From: Phycisphaerales bacterium UBA1926
Lineage (GTDB): Bacteria; Planctomycetota; Phycisphaerae; Phycisphaerales; UBA1924
Direction of reading: 5' to 3'
Assembly: GCA_002337215.1 (NCBI GenBank)
Contig: DDFO01000031.1
Location: 823-10,188 of the forward strand
Length of the DNA stretch: 9,366 bases
The notes under the pieces were generated by a model, which searched no databases, had not been told where the DNA came from, and was given only the letters and a program-made list of their open reading frames with translations. The stretch's first letter is position 1. Every line of letters starts with the position of its first letter. The position numbers and the translations under genes are program-made. Of this stretch, positions 1-7,492 are shown in pieces.

Positions 1-477
1 ATCGAGGGCATGACCCACCTCGTGGGCCGGATCCTCGTGCCCACCGAGAAGACCAAGACCATCAAGGGCGGCAAGCAGAAGATCACCGAGACCAAGCTCT
101 ACCCGGGCTACGTCTTCGTCGAGATGCGCCTCGAAGAGGACGGCCGGATCCCCCAGGACGTCTTCTTCCTCATCAAGGAAACAACGGGCGTGGGCGACTT
201 CGTGGGCACCGCGGGCCGACCGACCCCGATGGCCGAGCACGAGGTCGTCAAGATGCTCACCGACTCGAAGCGTCCCGACGAGGAGCCGCTGATCAAGCTC
301 TCCTTCGAGAAGGGCGAGGCCGTCACGATCATGGAGGGCCCCTTCGAGAACTACGAGGGCACCGTCGACGAACTCCTCCCCGAGAAGGGCCTCGTCCGCG
401 TCCTCGTCACAATCTTCGGCCGCCAGGCCCCGATCGAACTCGAAGAGTGGCAGATCGCCAAGGCCGACGAGGCGTAG
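1..477 (+). CDS. nusG: Transcription termination/antitermination factor NusG (3' part; start lies outside the window)
   Basis: NusG binds RNA polymerase near the clamp through its NGN domain and, through its C-terminal KOW domain, contacts Rho or ribosomal protein S10, linking elongation to termination and translation. The reading frame is open from base 1 (I-E-G before the first ATG at 10). Compared with typical NusG, about 30 N-terminal residues are missing, so the ATG at 10 is an internal methionine, not the start. Recognisable landmarks are GRILVPTEK, then YPGYVFVEM (family: FPGYVLVEM), GVGDFVG (family: GVxGFVG), RPTPMAEHEV, and the KOW core KGEAVTIMEGPFENYEGTV followed by VTIFGRQAPIELE. 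The stop is TAG at 475-477. The gene is closed by an intrinsic terminator and is not followed by rplK, its usual downstream neighbour in many bacteria. Identity is very secure; only the 5' end is unseen. Confidence 0.97.
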   Translation: MEGMTHLVGRILVPTEKTKTIKGGKQKITETKLYPGYVFVEMRLEEDGRIPQDVFFLIKETTGVGDFVGTAGRPTPMAEHEVVKMLTDSKRPDEEPLIKLSFEKGEAVTIMEGPFENYEGTVDELLPEKGLVRVLVTIFGRQAPIELEEWQIAKADEA

Positions 478-531
478 GGAAGACCCGCCGCTGCCGGCCG
501 AGGTCGTTGCGCAACCAACGAACGTCCATCC

Positions 532-562
532 AAACGCCCCACCCTTTGCGGTGGGGCGTTTT
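532..562 (+). terminator. Intrinsic terminator downstream of nusG
   Basis: The segment 532-543 pairs with 550-561 in a perfect 12-bp stem, whose core is CGCCCCACC against GGTGGGGCG. It closes a six-base loop (CTTTGC), and the 3' arm runs into TTTT at 559-562. It lies 55 bases past the nusG stop and is the only obvious intrinsic terminator in the window. It implies that transcription from nusG ends here and that the following large gene needs its own promoter or depends on read-through. Confidence 0.9.
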
Positions 563-645
563 CGTGCGCGCGCCGCGTGAGCAACGAGGACCGTTGGCAC
601 ACCGCGCACCCGCGAGACCGCCGCCCTGTCTCGCATACCCTTCGC

Positions 646-663
646 CGGGCGGTGGGACGCCCG
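646..663 (+). other. Small hairpin in the leader of the AsmA-like gene
   Basis: CGGGCG at 646-651 and CGCCCG at 658-663 form a 6-bp stem with a six-base loop, 17 bases before the Shine-Dalgarno sequence. It has no U-run, so it is not a terminator. At this GC content such a stem could arise by chance. A role in mRNA stability or translation is only a possibility. Confidence 0.25.
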
Positions 664-680
664 TTCCTGAGGCAAGCCGG

Positions 681-690
681 GGAGGTGATC
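681..690 (+). promoter_or_regulatory. Ribosome binding site that fixes the GTG start at 692
   Basis: The ten bases GGAGGTGATC are a perfect complement to the usual 3' end of 16S rRNA. The GGAGG core ends six bases before the GTG at 692. Another GTG at 685 is in a different frame. This strong site decides in favour of a GTG start for the long protein although no ATG is near. Confidence 0.85.
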
Positions 691-691
691 G

Positions 692-3600
692 GTGAGTTGG
701 GAAAAAGACGACGCCTGGAGCAAGAACAAGAAACCCGGCGCCCGCAGGCCGCGCGGCCGACCCCGCACCGGCAAGCAGGCCCCGCAGGGCGAGACGCCCA
801 GCGAGGACAGCTCGACATGGGCGACGTCCAAGCGCAAGGCCGAGAAGCGGCACAAGCGCCGCCGGCTCGGCTGGATCGCCGGGGCGGTCCTGCTCGTGCT
901 CCTCGTCGTCGTCGCCCTCATCCCGACCATCGGCGGCATGATCGCGCCGGGCATCATCGCCGGCGCCGGGTCCGACGCGATCACCGGACGCGTCGAGGTC
1001 GAACGCGTCCGCCTCTCCTGGTTCGGCTCCCAGCACATCGAAGGCATCAAGCTCTACGACACCGACGATACCCGCCGGAGCGATCTCAGCATCTCCGCCA
1101 GCAAAGGCCTCCTCGGGCTCGCCTTCGCAGGAGGCGACTACGGCACCGTCACAATCGCGGGCTCCCTCGACGCCTCCAACAACGAGAAGAGTGAGCCCTT
1201 CACCACCCACACCGTGGGCCCCGCCAAGCCCGCGGCCTCCCCGGCACCCAAAGCCCCCGCCCCGCCCTCGCTCCCCGCGGGCCTGCGCATCACCCTCAAA
1301 CTCGACGGCCTGCAACTCCAGTACGCCGACCCCGCGCGCACAAACGCGGGCTCCCCCGTCGAAGCGATCCGCCTCGACGATCTCTCCGGGACAATCGCCA
1401 TCGACGCCGACGCGGAGTCGGTCGCCGATCTCACCGGCGCGGTGACGCGCAAGACCGCCGGCGCCGCGCTGTTCGAGAAGGCCGGCACGGTCTCGATCGA
1501 CGCGAAGGCGACCGACCTCGCCGACCCGTCGGGTCTCATCACCACCGACCGCGCGACGATCAACGCGACCATCAAGGCCGAGTCGATCGAGAGCGCGATC
1601 GCCGAGCTCTTCGCCGATCTGCAGGGCCGTGCGCCGCGAGCGTTGGGCGACACCGTCTCGATGACGCTCACCGCGGCGGGCGGGCTCGACGACCTCGCGA
1701 CGACGATCGACCTCACCTCCGACGCCGCGACCCTCAACGCCCCGCTCACGATCAACCTCGGCGCGCGCACAATCGCGGCCTCGAGCCCGATCACCGCCGG
1801 TCTCGACACCGAGCGGCTGTCCTACCTCGTCCCCGATCGCGAAGCCCTGCTGAACGGCGGCGCGGACGGCGCGGGAACCCAGGTCACGGCCTACCCAACG
1901 ATCGCCCTGACCATCGATCAGCTCGCGCTGCCCATCCCCGACAAGGCCGCCCCGAAACCCGACCTCAGCAACGCCATGCTCTCGCTCCGCGCCGAGATCG
2001 GCAGGCTCGCCGCCCGCGTGCCGACGCCGACCGCCGCGGGGAGCGGCACCCAAGCCGTCACCATCGAGCCCTCCACGATCACGCTGAGCACCGGCACCGC
2101 CCCCGAGCCCGCGACGCTCACCGCGGCGCTGCCCACCACCATCGACGGGGTGCCGGCGGGATCCCTGACGATCGACCTCTCGGCCTACGACTGGCGCGAA
2201 TCGGGCTCGATCGGGCTCAAGAACATCGACGGCGCGATCCGCGCCGAGCGCCTCGCGATCGCGCCGTTCCAGCCCATCGCTGCCGCCGCCGGGATCGACC
2301 TCGTCGAGTTCCTGGGCGAAACCACCGACCTCGCGCTCGAGGCCCGCCCCGACTCTGAGGACGCGACCACCACCCGGTTCTCCATCAACGCCGACGCCCC
2401 GCGTGCGCGCGCCGCCGGGGTCCTGACCCTCAGCCGAGGCGTGCTCCGGAACACCGGCGAGCCCCTCACCCTCCGCCTCGACCGCCCCGACGCCGCCCTC
2501 GCGCCGATGCTCCGAGACGCCGGCATCACCATCACCAACGCCTCGGACCTGACGGTCACCCTGTCCGACCTCGCGGTCCACATCGAGCAGATCGCCGAGG
2601 GCCGGCTCGCCGACACCGCGTTCCGCGCCGTCGCCCGCCTCGCACGACTCGACGCAGTGGTCAGCACACCCCTCAGCGGCCAGCCCGGAGCCGCGCCCCG
2701 CACCATCGCGCTGCAAGGCCTGACCATCGACACCAGCTCGACCAGCCTCGCGAACGGCGTCCGACTGAACACCGCCAACACCTTCGCCCTGAACGGCGAG
2801 ACCGCCGGAAGCCTCACGGTCGACCTCACCGTCGCCGACCTGCTCGACGACGCCGGCGCGTTCGCGGGCGGCGTCCCCTCGGACATCCGCGGCACGATCG
2901 CCGCCGAGAACCTCAGGACCGCCGTCCTCGACGCCCTCGTCCCGAGTGAGCAGCTCGATCTGCCCACCGATCTCGGCCCACTGCTCAACGCGACCGTCGC
3001 CCTCGAACCCTCGCCTGGGGGCGACCGCACCGCCGTCGCCCTGAACATCAAGAGCGATCACCTCAACGGCGCGGGCCAGATGACCGTCAGCCGAGACGGG
3101 CTGAAGGGCGGACCGGACGCGCTCACCCTCGAACTCACGCCCGTCCGCGAGCTCATCGCCCGCCTCGCCAATCCGATCGAAGGTCCTGCCGACAGCCCCG
3201 CCGGCACCCAGCCGATCCGTTCCACCTCTCCGGGCAGGCTCATCCTCTCGCTCAGCAATCTCGATCTCCCATTCGATTCCGCGAAACTCGAGGACGCGGG
3301 CGCCGCGACCGCCAGCATCACCGCCGATGGACTCGCCCTCGCCGGCCCGGCGGGCAGCGCCGGGACCGTGCGCTCCTTCGAGACCCGCCTCACGCTCGCC
3401 CCCGGGGCCGATCCCGCGCTCTCGATCGCGGGCGAGCTCAACGCGCGGGAAGACGGCACGCTCCACAAAGGCACCGTCGAAGGCGCGTTCACCTTCGGCA
3501 ACGCGTTCAAGCCGGTCGCCGACGACGGGTCTGTCTTGATCGCCCCGAACGGGTCGCTCACCGCCTCGAACATCTCCGTCACCTTCGCCCGCCTCCTGGG

Positions 3601-5854
3601 TCTCACGTTCCCCGCGGGGGATCAAACGGATCGGTCGACGACGCTCTACCAGGCCCTCGCCGACGCCGTCGGTCCCACGGCCTCGCTCGCCCTCACCGTC
3701 AACCGCGAGGGCCCGGCCGCGCCGATCCGCGTCGCGATCGACACCGACGCCGGGCCCCACACCCTCGACGCGAGCCTCGTCCTCACGCCCGACGCCAAGA
3801 GCGTTTTCGTCATCAGCGATCTCTCTGCGGACGCCAACGCGACCCTCAACGAGCCCACGGTCCGCACCGCCATGACGATCGCCGCGCCCGACGCGCCGAG
3901 CCGACTCGCCGTCACCAGGCCGGGCTCGGTCAATCTCAAGATCCGCAACGAGCGGGGCACGCTCCGCGCCGCGACCACCATCGCCCCCACCACGCTCGAG
4001 GGCCTCCAACTCGGGAGCCCCTCGGCGAGCAACTCCCCGAACACACCGCCGACCCAACTTCCCCCCGTCACGCTCGAGGGCCTCATCAACGCGAGCGTGC
4101 CCATCGCGATGCTCGCCGACCCCGCGGGCACCCACGCCATCACCTTCAACACCGACCTGACCGGCACCGATCCGTCGAAGCCCAACACGCCCGTCCTCGC
4201 GATCGTTGCCGGCGCCGACGCGACCATCGCCGACGGTGCGCCCGCGGGCCCCGTCAACGCCGACGTCCGCATCGACAGCAGCCAGGCGGGCTGGCTCGAC
4301 GCGCTCGCCGGCATGGACGGCCTGCTCACCGACGCCGTCGGCGACCGCCTCCGCCTCCGCACCCAGCTCACCGCTGAGTTTGACGGCGCACCGGCGAACG
4401 CCCAGTCCAGCCCGATGCCCCGCACCGCGCGCGCGACCACGACCATCGACGCGCCGCGCCTCCGCACATCCGCCCCCGCCGTCATCGTTGTCGAGAACGA
4501 CACCATCCGCCTCGCCGATCCCTTCACGGGCATCTGGACGATCTCCCCCGAGCTCTTCGCGCGATTCGCGCCCGCGCAGCCGGGCAAGGCCGCCCAGGCG
4601 ACCCTCGCCAAGAGCACGAACCTCACCATCACCGCCGATCGCTTCGTCTTCCCGCTCGGCGAGAACAACACCCGCGCCGCCGATCTGAAAATCGGCCTCA
4701 CGTCACCCGACCTCCCCCTCCGCTTCGCGGACGGCTCGACCTACACCCTCACCGATCTCGCCGCGTCTCTCGCGTCGATGCCCACTACCGCAGGCCGGCC
4801 CGGCACGGCGCAGTCCGCCAAGGGCCGCCTGCTCGTCTCCGCCAGAACCCGCGAGACACCCGACACCGACGCGATCTCCATCGACAGCACGGTCACCGGT
4901 CTCCCCGCGCCGGGCGCCCCCTTCGAGGTCGCCAACGTCACCATCGACGGCGTCGCGAGGATCCGCCAGCTCCCCATGCCCCTCGTCGATGCGCTCGCCA
5001 ACGCCAACGGGCAGCTCGTCACCCTGCTGGGCCCCACGCTCGATATGGAAGCCACCCTCCAAGGGCTGCCCCAGAAAGAGGGCACGATCAACTTCCGCGC
5101 CGATACGCCACAGTCGCAGGCCCGCTACGCCGCGGCCGTCAGCCCCCTCCCGGCCGACAACGCCAGGCTCGCGCTCATCACCAACGAGGCGACCACCGCG
5201 ACCATCACCCACTTCGAGTTCGATTTCGCCGGCAAGCGTGTCGCCATGCTCCCCGTCTTCGGCGGGATCCGCAAGATCGAGAAGACCCACCGCCCCGCCA
5301 CCGTCCGCATCGACCGGCTCGTGACGCCCGTCGACGGGGACATCGAGCAGATCAGCATGAAGGGCACCGTCGACCCGGGCGTCGTCGAGTACGAGTTCGA
5401 ACGCGGCCTCGCCGCCCTGCTCAAGGCCGCCAACCAGCGCACGACATCCAACGCCGGCGAGCGCCTCCAGCCGTTCAACATCTCGATGGAACGGGGCACC
5501 GCCCGGTTCGACAGCCTCCGCGTCCCGGTCGGCGAATTCACACTCGCCGCCGAGGGCTCGTTCGATCTCGTCCGCCAGTACGAGGACATCACGCTGGGCA
5601 TCCCCGCAGGCGCGTTCGCAGGCGAGGCGATCGGAAACCTCCCCGGCGCGGCGAGCGGGCTGCTCAACGAGGAGATCCTCGTCCCCGTCCGCCGGCGTGG
5701 CCCGATGGGTGCCGACAACAAATGGGAGCCCGACTTCCAGTCCGTCCTCCAGCAGCTCTTCAGCCCCGAGAAGATCATCGACAAGGTCATCAAGGGTGGG
5801 CTCAAGGATCTCCTGGGAGGGGGCGGTAATTCCGGCGGGGGCGGCGGCGGCTGA
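692..5854 (+). CDS. Giant AsmA/TamB-like, single-pass membrane-anchored beta-repeat protein (probable bridge-like lipid transfer protein)
   Basis: This is a 1720-residue protein starting at GTG (692) behind a perfect Shine-Dalgarno sequence. Residues 1-59 form a hydrophilic cytoplasmic tail rich in K, R and P, ending in KRKAEKRHKRRR. One hydrophobic helix follows at about 60-80 (LGWIAGAVLLVLLVVVALIP); the basic side indicates an N-in orientation, so the rest faces the periplasm. After the helix comes an AsmA-like opening with VEVERVRLSWFG (about 101-112). A Pro/Ala-rich linker (about 176-197) precedes a long body of alternating hydrophobic strands rich in A, T, D and L. This body contains six repeats with a period of about 225 residues. 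The last 200 residues resemble the C-terminal AsmA-type region: GTVDPGVVEYEFERGLAALL, then the strand run FNISMERGTARFDSLRVPVG. The protein ends in a Gly-rich tail (GGGGNSGGGGGG). AsmA/TamB/YhdP relatives form hydrophobic grooves that carry phospholipids between inner and outer membranes; that role is inferred here. No enzymatic motif is visible. The gene is isolated, with a terminator before it and a convergent gene 27 bases after. Confidence 0.8.
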   Translation: MSWEKDDAWSKNKKPGARRPRGRPRTGKQAPQGETPSEDSSTWATSKRKAEKRHKRRRLGWIAGAVLLVLLVVVALIPTIGGMIAPGIIAGAGSDAITGRVEVERVRLSWFGSQHIEGIKLYDTDDTRRSDLSISASKGLLGLAFAGGDYGTVTIAGSLDASNNEKSEPFTTHTVGPAKPAASPAPKAPAPPSLPAGLRITLKLDGLQLQYADPARTNAGSPVEAIRLDDLSGTIAIDADAESVADLTGAVTRKTAGAALFEKAGTVSIDAKATDLADPSGLITTDRATINATIKAESIESAIAELFADLQGRAPRALGDTVSMTLTAAGGLDDLATTIDLTSDAATLNAPLTINLGARTIAASSPITAGLDTERLSYLVPDREALLNGGADGAGTQVTAYPTIALTIDQLALPIPDKAAPKPDLSNAMLSLRAEIGRLAARVPTPTAAGSGTQAVTIEPSTITLSTGTAPEPATLTAALPTTIDGVPAGSLTIDLSAYDWRESGSIGLKNIDGAIRAERLAIAPFQPIAAAAGIDLVEFLGETTDLALEARPDSEDATTTRFSINADAPRARAAGVLTLSRGVLRNTGEPLTLRLDRPDAALAPMLRDAGITITNASDLTVTLSDLAVHIEQIAEGRLADTAFRAVARLARLDAVVSTPLSGQPGAAPRTIALQGLTIDTSSTSLANGVRLNTANTFALNGETAGSLTVDLTVADLLDDAGAFAGGVPSDIRGTIAAENLRTAVLDALVPSEQLDLPTDLGPLLNATVALEPSPGGDRTAVALNIKSDHLNGAGQMTVSRDGLKGGPDALTLELTPVRELIARLANPIEGPADSPAGTQPIRSTSPGRLILSLSNLDLPFDSAKLEDAGAATASITADGLALAGPAGSAGTVRSFETRLTLAPGADPALSIAGELNAREDGTLHKGTVEGAFTFGNAFKPVADDGSVLIAPNGSLTASNISVTFARLLGLTFPAGDQTDRSTTLYQALADAVGPTASLALTVNREGPAAPIRVAIDTDAGPHTLDASLVLTPDAKSVFVISDLSADANATLNEPTVRTAMTIAAPDAPSRLAVTRPGSVNLKIRNERGTLRAATTIAPTTLEGLQLGSPSASNSPNTPPTQLPPVTLEGLINASVPIAMLADPAGTHAITFNTDLTGTDPSKPNTPVLAIVAGADATIADGAPAGPVNADVRIDSSQAGWLDALAGMDGLLTDAVGDRLRLRTQLTAEFDGAPANAQSSPMPRTARATTTIDAPRLRTSAPAVIVVENDTIRLADPFTGIWTISPELFARFAPAQPGKAAQATLAKSTNLTITADRFVFPLGENNTRAADLKIGLTSPDLPLRFADGSTYTLTDLAASLASMPTTAGRPGTAQSAKGRLLVSARTRETPDTDAISIDSTVTGLPAPGAPFEVANVTIDGVARIRQLPMPLVDALANANGQLVTLLGPTLDMEATLQGLPQKEGTINFRADTPQSQARYAAAVSPLPADNARLALITNEATTATITHFEFDFAGKRVAMLPVFGGIRKIEKTHRPATVRIDRLVTPVDGDIEQISMKGTVDPGVVEYEFERGLAALLKAANQRTTSNAGERLQPFNISMERGTARFDSLRVPVGEFTLAAEGSFDLVRQYEDITLGIPAGAFAGEAIGNLPGAASGLLNEEILVPVRRRGPMGADNKWEPDFQSVLQQLFSPEKIIDKVIKGGLKDLLGGGGNSGGGGGG
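1289..5272 (+). repeat. Six diverged protein-level repeats of about 225 residues inside the AsmA-like protein
   Basis: The repeats are visible only in the translation. Each copy has a strand, a short helix rich in A and L, and then a marker (L/V)-G-(P/D/E)-x-x-x-L-x-L. The marker glycines lie at residues 319, 542, 762, 994, 1217 and 1447 (codons at 1646, 2315, 2975, 3671, 4340 and 5030), giving spacings of 223, 220, 232, 223 and 230. About 65-100 residues after the marker several copies share a second element of the type L-T-L-x-L-x-x-P with a helix ending in L-x-x-L. Several then share a third, of the type S-x-x-L-T-I-x-x-x-x-L-x-x-P. Examples of the third are ALTIDQLALPIP, LILSLSNLDLPF and LTITADRFVFPL. 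This matches the idea of repeating beta-groove modules in bridge-like lipid transfer proteins. The boundaries given are approximate. Confidence 0.6.
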
Positions 5855-5881
5855 CTCCCCGATCCCGGTTCGCCCGATCGC

Positions 5882-7492
5882 TCACACGTACCGTCCACTC
5901 GTGGACCGGTATCCCGCGTCCAGATTCTGGATCATGTACCGCAATGCGTCCACCGCGTGGTCGGACCCGTCCTTCACCGGGGTCGTGCTCTCGGGCTGAT
6001 CCGCCGGGTAGCGGTACCGCTCCAGCGATTCGATCAATGTCTCGCACGACGCGTGCACCAGCAGCGTCGGCCCGCCCGCTGCGGGCCTGAGCCGAGCGCG
6101 CAGCAACCCGAGCCCCGCCGAGACCCCGAGCCGCTTGTCGCGGATCACCAGCCCCGACCGACGCATCACCTCGATCGTGCTCACACCCGTCTGCTCGCTC
6201 CGCTGCCGGCCCGCGGGGTCCACCCCGATCCATCCCGGCACAGGCAGGGGCGCGAAAGGCCCGACGCCGCCGCGCCGGATCGTGTCGATGTGCGCCCCGA
6301 TCGCCTCACCGGCGACCACCCGCTCACCAACAACACGCACGACCCCGCTCCCATCGACCGCGCCCCAAAGCACCACCGTCGGTGCGCGGATCCCGAAGTC
6401 CACCCCCCCGATCCACGCCTCGGCCGACCCCGCATCGAACACCCCGACCACGTGCCGCGAGCGATCGAACTCCGGGAGCACGCAGTCGTCCCGCCTGGGA
6501 CGCGTGCACAGCATCTCCGCCTGCCACGTGCCCTCTCCCACCCGGCTCCGCAGCTGCACGACATCCGAGACCGTCAGATGCCCGCCCGGCTCCCCGCCGT
6601 TGGCGCCGTCACGCTTCGCCTTGCCCCCGCACACCCCTTCCAACGGGCACGCCGCGCACTCGCGCGCGTCCGGACACTTCTCCAGCACGTCGATCACGCC
6701 CCACTTGAACAGCGTGCGCGCCGATGCCTCTGAGTCTCCATTTTCCTCACCCGCCCGCCGCGCGTCCCCGACGATCCGGTACATCAGCCCGTAGGGCACG
6801 TGCATCGTGCTCAGGCACTCGATCGTGCCGGGGACCCACCGCTTCGCGTCGCCCTCGCCGCACCATTTCCCCATCGTCGCGAGCTGCGCCGCCTCCCAGA
6901 CCTCGGGGTCGAAGAGCTCGACCTCGTCGCAGCGGATCTTCTGCACGCGCGTCCCGCGCACGGCGGTCTGCGACTGCGCGAGCACCTGGGCCTCCGACCC
7001 GTTCTTGAGCCGAAGCCCCTTCTGCGTGATCCGTCCCTCGACCTCGCCCATGAAAGGCGAGTCCTCGAAGAGCGCGCGCAGGTGCGCGTACAGCCTTTTG
7101 GATTGATCGAGCGACCCGCCCAGGATCCGCACCGAGATCCCCGGCTTGTGCACCAGATCGAGCAGCGTCGCCACCGCCGCGAGGAACGTCTTGCCCCCGC
7201 CCCGGTTCGCCCACACCACCGCGTCCGAGGTGCTCGTCCCGAACGCGCCCGCGCCCACACCATCCGTCTCGGCTGCGCCGGACCGTCGTCCGTCCTTGCC
7301 CCCGTCAAAGAACGCGTGGCACAGGTAATCAAACGGCGCATCATGCCCCGCGATCAACGCCCTCGACGGGATCTCGAGATCCAGGTATTCGCGCAGCCAG
7401 TCGCGCAGCGCCTCGGGCGTGCCGGGGAACCCGCCGACATCACCGCCCATGTCCGCGCCCGGTTCGGACCCGGGCGTCCCCTCATCGCTCAT
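5882..7492 (-). CDS. Large terminase-like protein (TerL): packaging ATPase plus RNase H-like nuclease, with a four-cysteine insert
   Basis: This is a 536-residue protein. TerL proteins use ATP to drive double-stranded DNA into a capsid and cut it with a C-terminal RNase H-fold nuclease. ATPase landmarks are Walker A ANRGGGKT (95-102), Walker B KIRCDEVE with D189-E190, and a coupling motif STM (228-230). Nuclease landmarks are acidic motifs GGVDFG (D365) and GVDPAG (D425), and the closing DHAVDALRY (D511, D515), typical of terminases. All catalytic positions I would expect are present, so the gene looks functional. Between the two domains lies C273-x5-C279-x2-C282-x5-C288, a probable metal-binding insert not found in the classic phage enzymes I know. 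The ATG at 7492 is chosen because it overlaps the upstream gene's stop by 11 bases and follows an AAGGG-like site. The longer frame back to 7678 only duplicates the upstream gene out of frame and is Cys/Arg-rich noise. It is the last gene of the operon; no portal gene follows. Identity as TerL-like is strong; a phage role is unproven. Confidence 0.92.
   Translation of the reverse strand: MSDEGTPGSEPGADMGGDVGGFPGTPEALRDWLREYLDLEIPSRALIAGHDAPFDYLCHAFFDGGKDGRRSGAAETDGVGAGAFGTSTSDAVVWANRGGGKTFLAAVATLLDLVHKPGISVRILGGSLDQSKRLYAHLRALFEDSPFMGEVEGRITQKGLRLKNGSEAQVLAQSQTAVRGTRVQKIRCDEVELFDPEVWEAAQLATMGKWCGEGDAKRWVPGTIECLSTMHVPYGLMYRIVGDARRAGEENGDSEASARTLFKWGVIDVLEKCPDARECAACPLEGVCGGKAKRDGANGGEPGGHLTVSDVVQLRSRVGEGTWQAEMLCTRPRRDDCVLPEFDRSRHVVGVFDAGSAEAWIGGVDFGIRAPTVVLWGAVDGSGVVRVVGERVVAGEAIGAHIDTIRRGGVGPFAPLPVPGWIGVDPAGRQRSEQTGVSTIEVMRRSGLVIRDKRLGVSAGLGLLRARLRPAAGGPTLLVHASCETLIESLERYRYPADQPESTTPVKDGSDHAVDALRYMIQNLDAGYRSTSGRYV

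Noticed and set aside
506..515. Perfect 10-base palindrome GTTGCGCAAC after nusG
   Set aside because: It is short and single, with no second copy nearby. At this composition it can be chance, and it is not needed to explain termination.
594..637. Possible sigma-70 promoter for the AsmA-like gene (TTGGCA at 594-599)
   Set aside because: No acceptable -10 box lies 16-18 bases downstream. The nearest candidate, CATACC at 634, is about 34 bases away, so I do not call a promoter.
577..1194. A 205-codon plus-strand open frame overlapping the start of the AsmA-like gene
   Set aside because: The translation is R, P and H-rich frame-shadow sequence; the GTG at 692 in another frame has a perfect ribosome binding site.
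407..4135. A very long open frame (1242 codons) on the minus strand opposite the AsmA-like gene
   Set aside because: Its translation is dominated by G, R, E and D in monotonous runs with no recognisable domain. It is the complement of a GC-rich gene in which stop trinucleotides are rare, and the plus strand has a strong start, membrane helix and repeats.
5860..5880. Inverted repeat CGATC/GATCG between the convergent genes as a terminator
   Set aside because: Only five base pairs with an eleven-base loop and no T-run on either strand.
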